From JANLIQ01 sp964358205 (GTDB lineage: Bacteria > Patescibacteriota > UBA1384 > 2-12-FULL-50-11), in assembly GCA_964358205.1 (NCBI GenBank), contig CAYHNZ010000017.1:1-19835 (forward strand): a DNA stretch of 19,835 bases. The letters are read 5' to 3'. The stretch's first letter is position 1. Each line of letters starts with the position of its first letter. The position numbers and the translations under genes are program-made. The notes beneath the pieces were generated by a model. That model worked only from the letters and a program-made list of their open reading frames with translations. It did not search any database and was not told the DNA's origin. This document shows, piece by piece, positions 6,753 to 12,891 of the stretch.

Positions 6753-7124
6753 ATGAAATACGACCTTGAAGAACGAACAGTAAAATTGGGCGAAGAGATT
6801 ATTCTACTGTGCAAAAAAGTTAATCTAAATACCGTTAACCGACCTATTGTAAGTCAATTAGTCAGATCCGGAACGAGTATTGGCGCAAATTACGCCGAAG
6901 CCAACGGCGCAAGTTCAAAACAAGATTTCCGTAACAAGATTTTTATTTGCCGCAAGGAAGCCCAGGAAACACGATATTGGCTAAGAATGCTATCCAAATG
7001 CGAACAAGGACTAATAAACGAGGTGGGCTTGCTACTAGAAGAGTGTCGCCAATTAATTCTCATCTTTCAAAAAATTGGTTCGACGATCACAGCCAAAACT
7101 TCTAAATTGAAAATTGATCATTGA
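6753..7124 (+). CDS. Four-helix-bundle protein (23S rRNA IVS / S23 family)
   Basis: The product is a 123-residue, almost entirely helical protein that matches the four-helix-bundle family first described from 23S rRNA intervening sequences: KYDLEERTVKLGEEII, QLVRSGTSIGANYAEANGASS, DFRNKIFICRKEAQETRYWLRML, then EECRQLILIF. The length is typical (about 115-125). The function is unknown; relatives include the Avd accessory protein of diversity-generating retroelements, but no reverse transcriptase or template repeat is seen here. The last eight codons (TSKLKIDH) are written by the AAATTGAAAATTG intergenic repeat. The DUF916-like gene starts 7 bp downstream, and a deleted copy of this gene precedes the other DUF916-like gene. 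Confidence 0.85.
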   Translation: MKYDLEERTVKLGEEIILLCKKVNLNTVNRPIVSQLVRSGTSIGANYAEANGASSKQDFRNKIFICRKEAQETRYWLRMLSKCEQGLINEVGLLLEECRQLILIFQKIGSTITAKTSKLKIDH

Positions 7125-7131
7125 TACTTAA

Positions 7132-8100
7132 ATGAAAATTGAAAATTGTAAATTTAAAATTCTCTTGCTGGCAGTATTGGCATTGGTTTTTTCTGTCTTG
7201 CCAGCCAATGGGCAGTCACAGGAAGCTGACCAAGCAAAAGTCTCCATTTCTCCACCGCTCTTTGAGCTCTCTGCCAAGCCCGGGGATACCATTAAGAACT
7301 CAATGAAAGTTATAAACACCAGTGGAATTGTCCAGAAATATGAGATGGGAATTCAACCGTTTATTGGCAACGAACTTGGTCAAGCTAAGATCGTTGCGGG
7401 AGACGACTCAATTTACTTTCTAAAAAACTGGACCAAGATCACACCGTCGAAGTTTACCTTATCCCCCCTACAGACGCAGGTCGTTGAATTCGTTATTACA
7501 ATACCTGTCGACGCTGAACCGGGCGGTCAATACGGCTCATTACTAGCCTACTTAGCAAACGACGACGAAGTTAGCGGCACGGGTGCCGTTACCAGAACAA
7601 AGGTTGGTAGCTTGATCCTTGTAGCTGTGGCTGGTGATGTCAAATACTCGGCCTATGTAAAAGACTTCAAGGTAGACAAGAAACGCTTTGAGCGTTCACC
7701 AATTCTTTTTACCACTAGCATTCATAATAACGGTACCGTTCATATTAAGCCCAAGGGCTTTATCACCCTGACAGATATCTTCGGACGCAAAGCCGCCAGT
7801 ATCGACTTTGATCAGAAAAACATTTTTCCGAAAACCGATCGTTTAATTACCCAATCCTACGATCAGCCGTTAATTGTCGGGCGCTATGTCGCAACATTAA
7901 ATGTCCTCTACGGCGAAAAAGGCGACCAGTTAAGCGCCAAGACGGTTTTTTATGTCATACCTATTTGGTTGATAATTTTGAGTATTGCTCTAATAATTCT
8001 GACTATTCTCTTGATCCTGTACCGAAAGCGTCAGAAGCGTAAATTTACCGCATTGCTCAAAGCCGCTAAAGCCCCAAGAATTACTCGAAGGATGGGCTAG
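7132..8100 (+). CDS. DUF916 / WxL-interacting-like membrane-anchored protein (second)
   Basis: The product has 322 residues. A signal peptide (core about 9-24; cleavage near ANG) precedes an Ig-like domain with the family hallmarks: VSISPPLFELSAKPGDTI, MKVINTSG, a KNWTKITPSKFTL segment and EPGGQYGSLLAYL (129-141). A second beta domain (about 160-275), one transmembrane helix (about 277-297) and a Lys/Arg-rich cytoplasmic tail follow. The order is the same as in the gene at 2169, of which this is a diverged paralog. In Gram-positive bacteria such proteins anchor WxL partners to the envelope. Here the likely partners are the two secreted paralogs upstream, which is inference. The start (MKIENCKFKI) is composed of the AAAATTGAAAATTG repeat. 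The stop codon overlaps the possible GTG start of the next frame by one base. Confidence 0.75.
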   Translation: MKIENCKFKILLLAVLALVFSVLPANGQSQEADQAKVSISPPLFELSAKPGDTIKNSMKVINTSGIVQKYEMGIQPFIGNELGQAKIVAGDDSIYFLKNWTKITPSKFTLSPLQTQVVEFVITIPVDAEPGGQYGSLLAYLANDDEVSGTGAVTRTKVGSLILVAVAGDVKYSAYVKDFKVDKKRFERSPILFTTSIHNNGTVHIKPKGFITLTDIFGRKAASIDFDQKNIFPKTDRLITQSYDQPLIVGRYVATLNVLYGEKGDQLSAKTVFYVIPIWLIILSIALIILTILLILYRKRQKRKFTALLKAAKAPRITRRMG

Positions 8101-8129
8101 TGTTATTGATAAGAGGTAGTATATATCAG

Positions 8130-9020
8130 ATGAGGAAAAATATTTCATTTGTCTCTTCGGTGTTTTTTGTAATTTACATTATATCTTTTATCTGGGCCTT
8201 GCCTGTTGCCAAAGCCGAATCAACCATTTCCGCCGATGTCCTTTCGGGTGTTAGTGCTGACACTTCGACTTTTATTAGTGACATTATCCAGCTACCGGCT
8301 GATGGTAAGTCGGTTGTCATACTGACTGCGACAATTCTTTCCAAGGAGGGAAAGACCCTACCCAATAAGGAAGTAATCGTCACCTCTAATCGAGGTGATG
8401 TCGATACTGTCCTTTGCTATTCGGGCAACACACTAACCAATAGCCATAAGACCGTAACCGACTTAGACGGCACAGCTCGTTGCGTCGCTAGCTCCGAAGT
8501 TCCGGGCAACGCCACCTTCACCGCCGTCGCCGAAGGCATCACTCTTGACGACAAACCAACTATCACCTTCACACCCTTGCCGTTCCTGACTAACCTTACA
8601 ATCAAAGTTAAATTACCGGGCGGGGGTAGTCTGACAATTCTTGAGCCGGTTCAACCCAAGCCCTCCAAGCCAGCCAACGAACGATTGGTTAATACTGACG
8701 TCGAGTTACAAATACCATTTTGGGTTCTATTGGTTATAATCCTTTTCTTCTTGACCGAACCAATCCTGATTATTCTGATCTTACGCCTTAGCCGTAAAGT
8801 TCGTCGTGGTTTTGAGGCCGAAAAACTGGCCTTAGCCAAGGAACAAGAGCTACTGACTAAAATCTACCAGCTGGAGAGTCGGGTAGTCCAAACCGCTTCG
8901 GCAATTGAACAGGAAGTACGACAACTTGAATCGCCTAACCAGCCCCTAGCTCCTAGTCCCTTGACGCCTCCACCGCTACCTCAAAGCCCGGATGCCGGGC
9001 AGAACCCGCCCACCCAATAG
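8130..9020 (+). CDS. Single-pass surface protein with Big_1 (invasin-like) Ig domain
   Basis: Numbered from the ATG MRKNISF, the product has 296 residues: a signal peptide (core about 5-22, cleavage after AKA), then one bacterial Ig-like domain of the Big_1/invasin type (about 45-150; PADGKSVVILTATIL, LPNKEVIVTSNRGD, TVTDLDGTARC, TFTAVAEG). A linker, a transmembrane helix (about 196-220), a charged coiled-coil helix (about 225-268) and a Pro-rich cytoplasmic tail follow. Two cysteines in the Ig domain may pair. An upstream GTG at 8100 overlaps the previous stop but adds a non-signal-like extension. The tail from LPQSPDAGQNPPTQ to the stop is written on the antisense strand of a duplicated pgk 3' end. 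A surface structural or adhesion role is inferred. Confidence 0.75.
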   Translation: MRKNISFVSSVFFVIYIISFIWALPVAKAESTISADVLSGVSADTSTFISDIIQLPADGKSVVILTATILSKEGKTLPNKEVIVTSNRGDVDTVLCYSGNTLTNSHKTVTDLDGTARCVASSEVPGNATFTAVAEGITLDDKPTITFTPLPFLTNLTIKVKLPGGGSLTILEPVQPKPSKPANERLVNTDVELQIPFWVLLVIILFFLTEPILIILILRLSRKVRRGFEAEKLALAKEQELLTKIYQLESRVVQTASAIEQEVRQLESPNQPLAPSPLTPPPLPQSPDAGQNPPTQ

Positions 9021-9053
9021 CTCGAGCATCGCCGAGCCACCAGTCGAAACAAA
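8976..9053. repeat. Left direct repeat: duplicated 3' end of pgk
   Basis: The segment matches 9571-9648 at 75 of 78 positions; the 68 bp from 8986 to 9053 are identical. On the minus strand it still reads VLPGIRALR and a TAG stop, the end of pgk. It begins at a GCCCGGATGCCGGGC palindrome. On the plus strand it supplies the end of the Big_1 protein gene. Confidence 0.95.
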
Positions 9054-9075
9054 CCAAGCAATAGCCCATTTGTAC

Positions 9076-9103
9076 TTGATTATTGAATCTAAATTGCTAG
9101 AAT
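9076..9103 (+). promoter_or_regulatory. hicBA promoter, extended -10, probably leaderless
   Basis: TTGATT (9076-9081), a 16-bp spacer ending in TGC, and TAGAAT (9098-9103). Only 6 nt separate the -10 from the hicB ATG, so the transcript is expected to start at or next to the A of ATG. Confidence 0.6.
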
Positions 9104-9109
9104 TTAGTC

Positions 9110-9343
9110 ATGAGAAAGTTAGCTCCCCGCTCAATCCCGGTAATAGTTGAAAAAGACGAAGACGGTCTCTATGTGGTTGAGTGCCCGGTTTTTAGCGGTT
9201 GCTTCTCTCAGGGTAAAACAGTTAAAGAAGCTTTGCACAATATCAGCGAAGTAATCGAACTCTGTCTTGAGGAAAAAGAGAATCGAGATTTAATTAGCGG
9301 CTACCAGCCAAAAGAACTCACTCTCCATACAATTTCCATTTAG
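9110..9343 (+). CDS. hicB: HicB-family antitoxin
   Basis: The product has 77 residues with the HicB-like partial RNase H fold: a first strand IPVIVEKDEDGLYVVECPVF, the SGCFSQGKTVKEALHNISEVIELCLEE motif, and a short C-terminal stretch without a clear DNA-binding domain. It is the short form of the family. It would neutralise HicA by direct binding and may repress its own promoter. It is followed after 3 bp by hicA, giving the antitoxin-first order. The pair is flanked by 78-bp direct repeats of the pgk end. Confidence 0.85.
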   Translation: MRKLAPRSIPVIVEKDEDGLYVVECPVFSGCFSQGKTVKEALHNISEVIELCLEEKENRDLISGYQPKELTLHTISI

Positions 9344-9346
9344 CCA

Positions 9347-9562
9347 ATGGTTAGGCTGCCAGCAATCTCGGCAGATCTCTTGCTAAAGAAATTACAGAAA
9401 GTCGGCTACGTAGTTGCCCGCCAAAAAGGTAGCCATATTCGCTTACGTCATAAAACAAGAAAGCCCTTAACGGTTCCTGATCACAAAATCATTGGACGGG
9501 GATTGTTGAGAAAGATTCTCCGTGACTGCGAAATATCGGTTGAAGAACTTACTAATCTTTAA
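9347..9562 (+). CDS. hicA: HicA-family mRNA interferase toxin
   Basis: The product has 71 residues with the double-stranded-RNA-binding-like HicA fold: LPAISADLLLKKLQKVGYVVARQKGSHIRLRH, a KPLTVPDHKIIGRGLLRKILRD segment and a C-terminal helix. The histidine in GSHIRL is at the position of the catalytic residue of the family. HicA cleaves mRNA independently of the ribosome. It is translated right after hicB, and its stop lies 8 bp before the convergent pgk stop. Confidence 0.9.
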   Translation: MVRLPAISADLLLKKLQKVGYVVARQKGSHIRLRHKTRKPLTVPDHKIIGRGLLRKILRDCEISVEELTNL

Positions 9563-9570
9563 TAAATTCC

Positions 9571-9648
9571 TTACCCCAAGGCCCGGATGCCGGGCAGAAC
9601 CCGCCCACCCAATAGCTCGAGCATCGCCGAGCCACCAGTCGAAACAAA
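9571..9648. repeat. Right direct repeat: native 3' end of pgk
   Basis: This is the authentic last 26 codons of pgk (SFVSTGGSAMLELLGG to the stop), and it matches the duplicate at 8976-9053. The two copies bracket 517 bp that contain only hicBA and its promoter. Confidence 0.95.
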
Positions 9649-10683
9649 AGAATACTTATGGGTCAATCCCAGGCCATCAATTAACCCCACCGTATCTCCC
9701 CCACCAACAATGCTGGTGGCCGGTGAATCGGCAATCGCTTTGGCAATCTTTTTAGAGGCCTTATCGAATGGCGGTTGTTCAATTTTGCCCGGAACGCCAC
9801 TCCACATAATAGTTTTGGCAGACTTTAGGTACTGAATCGCCTGGGAAGTTGACTTTTCGCCTACATCAAGAATCATGTCGTCCTTCCAGACATAATCGAC
9901 TGGCAAAATAATCTTTCCCTGCGATTGCTTGAGTATCTGCTTCGCCTGATCAATATAGTCAAATTCAACTAGTGACTTTCTGACATCAACCCCCGTGCTA
10001 GCTAAGAAAGTATTGGCGACACCGCCACCGACAATAATCCTATCAACTTTCGGTAGTAGGTTACGAATAACTGGTAACTTGTCGGAGATCTTCGCCCCAC
10101 CGATAATTGCAATAAATGGATGAGCTGGGTGGCGAGTGAGATTGGCTAGTACCTCCATCTCCCGTTCGAACTGTAAACCGGCATAGGAAGGTAGGAATTC
10201 TGTTATTGCCACCACCGAAGCCGCCTCTCGGTGCGATGTGCCAAACGCTTCGTTAACATAAACCTCCGCCAAATTGGCTAGCTTACGAGCAAAGGTTCGT
10301 GAATTATCCTCCTCTCCGCGAAAGAATCGAATATTCTCCAGGGCAATAATGTCACCATCGGCCATAGTTTCGATTGTTTTGGCAGTCGTGGTAGAGAAGG
10401 GGTCGGTAGCAAATAATATTTTTTTATTGATTAGCGCCGACAAGTGAGTGATGACGGGCTTCAAAGATGAATCCGGGTCAGTTTTAGCCAATGGTCGCCC
10501 CAAATGACCGCAGAGAATAACTTTAGCTCGATGGTTAATTAGATAAAAAATGGTTGGTAATAATCTTCGAAGTCGAAAATCATTAGCGACCTCAAGAGGT
10601 TGACCGCCAGTAAGGGGGATGTCAGCGTCAATTCGAACTATAACTTTTTTACTGGCTAGCGCCGCATCTTCCAAGGACTTCAT
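9571..10683 (-). CDS. pgk: Phosphoglycerate kinase
   Basis: The product has 370 residues, slightly shorter than the usual 387-400. It catalyses the ATP-forming step of glycolysis, 1,3-bisphosphoglycerate to 3-phosphoglycerate. Seen motifs: VIVRIDADIPL (14-24; usual VRVDFNVPL, so the Asn is replaced), GHLGRP (59-64), ENIRF (116-120), NEAFGTSHR (144-152), IIGGAKISDKLPVI (193-206), GGGVANTFL, MWSGVPGKIE (293-302), the nucleotide-binding GGGDT (327-331) and STGGSAMLELL (348-358). The ATG at 10683 follows a TGG-TATATT extended -10 by 6 nt. With tpiA nearby it covers part of lower glycolysis. The 3' end is duplicated across hicBA. Confidence 0.93.
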   Translation of the reverse strand: MKSLEDAALASKKVIVRIDADIPLTGGQPLEVANDFRLRRLLPTIFYLINHRAKVILCGHLGRPLAKTDPDSSLKPVITHLSALINKKILFATDPFSTTTAKTIETMADGDIIALENIRFFRGEEDNSRTFARKLANLAEVYVNEAFGTSHREAASVVAITEFLPSYAGLQFEREMEVLANLTRHPAHPFIAIIGGAKISDKLPVIRNLLPKVDRIIVGGGVANTFLASTGVDVRKSLVEFDYIDQAKQILKQSQGKIILPVDYVWKDDMILDVGEKSTSQAIQYLKSAKTIMWSGVPGKIEQPPFDKASKKIAKAIADSPATSIVGGGDTVGLIDGLGLTHKYSFVSTGGSAMLELLGGRVLPGIRALG

Positions 10684-10729
10684 TATATTAATATACCAGT
10701 TAGTTGAAAACTTTTGCTATGCTGTCAAA
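10684..10729. promoter_or_regulatory. Divergent pair of extended -10 promoters, both probably leaderless
   Basis: Only 46 bp separate the starts of pgk (minus) and the membrane protein gene (plus). On the minus strand TGG-TATATT (10698-10690) is followed by 6 nt and ATG. On the plus strand TGC-TATGCT (10715-10723) is followed by 6 nt and GTG. Neither gene has a Shine-Dalgarno or space for one. Confidence 0.55.
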
Positions 10730-11704
10730 GTGATTAAATCGTTTTCTAATTTCGTTATTATTCTCCTCTTGTTTCTCTCCAGTTTGGGTTATGTTGCTTT
10801 TCGTCTGCAGGATCCTCACTTTGTTCTCCAGAGTGCTCGTTCGGTTAATCTTTACGGTCGTCTCGCCGCCAATATCGAACCGTTAATCGGTCAGGACCAA
10901 CTGAACTCGACCGGTCTGAAGAGTTCCGAGGTGATCGATTTACTTAAATCAGCCGTTGATGCCGAGCAGTTCTACGTTCTAGCCTCACAAGCCCTTGAAG
11001 CGTACCTGCCCTGGTTAACGGGTCGAGACGACAGTATCTCCTTTTCTTACGACCTAACGCCAACTAAACAAAAACTGACTGACGGTTTGACGGCTAAAAT
11101 GCAGAGTCAGTACCTGGGCTTACCGCAATGTACCCCCGCTCAACTTCGAACCTGGAGCTTTAAGGATAAACTCCCGAGTTGTCGGTTGGCTGACGGCACC
11201 ATCCAGGCCAAGAATATTGAGACCCAAATAGCGGCTCTAGCGAGTAAAACCACCGACCTACTGCCGGACACCCTAACCGCCGCCCAACCCTCAACTAAAT
11301 ATATCCGCATAAGAGATCTCATTGCCAGGGGCTTTAAAGACATCTACTTAGTTTGGGGGCTAACCGCCCTGCTCATTGCCATCTATTTGTTGATTTTTCG
11401 CTCTTCGGGCCTCGTCTCACTGGCCGTCAGCTTCCTACTGGTTGGTCTTCTTGAAATAGGCTTTAGTCTAATTGGTTGGGATTGGATTACCCGAACTATC
11501 TCTGACTCAATTGGCGGTAGAGGAGATGCCAAAACACTCTTACCCTTAACAATTGACCTTATTTCGGTAATTATCGAGGCTCTAAAAACGACGCTCGGCA
11601 ATATTAGTATCGGCTTTTTATTGACCGGCGGCATTTCGCTGTTACTAGGAATCATCGGCAAAATTCACCAACCCAAACTAATCGCCAAGGTTACGAAGAT
11701 TTAA
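10730..11704 (+). CDS. Multi-pass membrane protein of unknown function
   Basis: From the GTG at 10730 the product has about 324 residues. There is one N-terminal transmembrane segment (about 7-23), an extracytoplasmic domain of about 180 residues with a Cys pair (PQC ... PSC), and then three C-terminal transmembrane helices (about 205-225, 228-252 and 290-312) separated by a predicted amphipathic loop. The GTG is preferred over the upstream ATG (10619) because the latter would overlap pgk by 65 bp and place a non-signal sequence before the hydrophobic helix. The TAA stop touches the left inverted repeat of the 11705-11869 element. I do not recognise the family. Confidence 0.65.
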   Translation: MIKSFSNFVIILLLFLSSLGYVAFRLQDPHFVLQSARSVNLYGRLAANIEPLIGQDQLNSTGLKSSEVIDLLKSAVDAEQFYVLASQALEAYLPWLTGRDDSISFSYDLTPTKQKLTDGLTAKMQSQYLGLPQCTPAQLRTWSFKDKLPSCRLADGTIQAKNIETQIAALASKTTDLLPDTLTAAQPSTKYIRIRDLIARGFKDIYLVWGLTALLIAIYLLIFRSSGLVSLAVSFLLVGLLEIGFSLIGWDWITRTISDSIGGRGDAKTLLPLTIDLISVIIEALKTTLGNISIGFLLTGGISLLLGIIGKIHQPKLIAKVTKI

Positions 11705-11869
11705 TAGACTTCTTTCATAACCAACTTAGACGATAAAAATGATAGCTATATTCGGCGAAAGACAAGATCTCGTGAGGAGGCATAGTCAAGACTACGGTGA
11801 CGAACGAATCTTGGCTTGTAGCCAATGTAGCCATTTTGGGCAGATCAATTTGGTTATGAATGAAGTCTA
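11705..11869. mobile_element. MITE-like 165-bp element with 20-bp terminal inverted repeats
   Basis: TAGACTTCTTTCATAACCAA (11705-11724) is repeated inverted at 11850-11869 with one mismatch. Degenerate pairing continues inward to about 40 nt per arm. There is no open frame inside. It starts immediately after the stop of the plus-strand gene, and its right end supplies the last codons and stop of the minus-strand gene. It could equally work as a bidirectional terminator for the two convergent genes. No obvious target-site duplication was seen. Confidence 0.6.
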
Positions 11870-12840
11870 AAAAGTCGTCGATAGAACGCTAGATCGAGAC
11901 GGCCAATAATTCTTGCCTTGAAACGCTTGTCTTGCAGTCCCCCAACCCAGGCGGCCATATTCTCATCAGTTCGGAGTAAGCCAGACATTGGTGGTAATTC
12001 GATTGTTTGCTGACGACGGCCTTCAAGATAACGACTAATGTTTTGAGAAATTTTAACGGCCAGTGTTTGGTCAACTCGCAAATTGTTTTGATAAAAGCGT
12101 TTAATTCGGTCAACGACTATTACCTCCGGGTAACGCTCGGGATTAAGACTGGGATCGAGAATGAAATTATCCGCATCATCAAGTAATGCACCTCGAACCA
12201 AGCGATTTTCAAAAGGTGGTTTGGCGCCGGCGACTGTTGCGCCCGGTAAAAGACCGACAGTTTTGCGACTCTCAACCGAATTATCCGACAAAAACTTTTT
12301 CAACCAATCCCAGAGCGGGAATTGGGCTTGAATTACTAATGAGCGGCGCAAACCCGAGCTAAGTTTCGAGACGTCGCCTGCTAACGCTAATGCTAATTGC
12401 CACGACGACACATCGTCACCAGCGAAAGTTAGGCGAGCCTTGAGTTGATGGCCGGATTTAATCTTGGATTGGAGTTGAGTCACAAGTCGCAGACAAAGTG
12501 CCGATATTTTCTTTATTTCAAGACCAGTGAAGGTTGGTGTTTGATCGATAACTAATACATCATATTCATAAGTTCCAGCCGTTGTAATGACTCGGCGGTC
12601 AATTAAATTGATCTGCCTGATTGTCGCCTTAGTAAATGTCACCTCTTGATACAACTCCTTTTTAGCAGGCAGGTGGTATTGGCCGATTAATGACGTCAAA
12701 CATGGCAGATAAACGAACGACTCATCGCGACTAATATGAGTGATTTCAATATGTGCCTCGCGGGCTAACTGCCGATCAAGTTGGCAAGCGATTAGAGATG
12801 ATAACGGCGAATCGCCGATAATGACAATGTTTTTAGACAT
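11854..12840 (-). CDS. Degenerate NDH-2-like FAD-dependent oxidoreductase
   Basis: From the ATG at 12840 the product has 328 residues. The layout recalls type II NADH dehydrogenases and sulfide:quinone reductases: an N-terminal Rossmann strand NIVIIG, a VLVIDQTPTF strand, a second dinucleotide-type domain in the middle, VGLLPGATVAG, VIVVDRI near where VFAIGD is expected, and a C-terminal amphipathic helical region (FYRRLFRLHS) as used for membrane attachment. The usual FAD-binding GxGxxG is replaced by GDSPLSS, and the second FAD contact (GD) is also altered, so cofactor binding is doubtful. The last five codons come from the adjacent inverted-repeat element. The ATG is chosen because a GGAAGA lies 8 nt upstream in a hairpin loop. 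The family call is moderate. Confidence 0.55.
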   Translation of the reverse strand: MSKNIVIIGDSPLSSLIACQLDRQLAREAHIEITHISRDESFVYLPCLTSLIGQYHLPAKKELYQEVTFTKATIRQINLIDRRVITTAGTYEYDVLVIDQTPTFTGLEIKKISALCLRLVTQLQSKIKSGHQLKARLTFAGDDVSSWQLALALAGDVSKLSSGLRRSLVIQAQFPLWDWLKKFLSDNSVESRKTVGLLPGATVAGAKPPFENRLVRGALLDDADNFILDPSLNPERYPEVIVVDRIKRFYQNNLRVDQTLAVKISQNISRYLEGRRQQTIELPPMSGLLRTDENMAAWVGGLQDKRFKARIIGRLDLAFYRRLFRLHS

Positions 12841-12843
12841 CAG

Positions 12844-12862
12844 CAAAATCTTCCAGATTTTG
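12844..12862 (-). promoter_or_regulatory. Shine-Dalgarno in a hairpin loop (flavoprotein gene)
   Basis: CAAAATCT (12844-12851) and AGATTTTG (12855-12862) form an 8-bp stem around a 3-nt loop. On the minus strand the loop is GGA of GGAAGA, 8 nt before the ATG. The same design with a different stem precedes rpsB (19377-19395). Confidence 0.55.
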
Positions 12863-12891
12863 GAATTTTCAATTTCAAATTTTCAATTTTC

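Noticed and set aside
6753..7124. Diversity-generating retroelement (Avd-like four-helix-bundle protein beside surface genes)
   Set aside because: No reverse transcriptase, no template/variable repeat pair and no adenine-biased variation are visible. The protein fits the general four-helix-bundle family equally well.
9522..9835. Plus-strand frames over the pgk 3' end
   Set aside because: They are antisense shadows of pgk, whose catalytic motifs are intact on the minus strand.
10619..10729. Upstream ATG for the membrane protein gene
   Set aside because: It would overlap divergent pgk by 65 bp and place a non-signal 37-residue extension before the first transmembrane helix. The GTG at 10730 fits the promoter and the topology.
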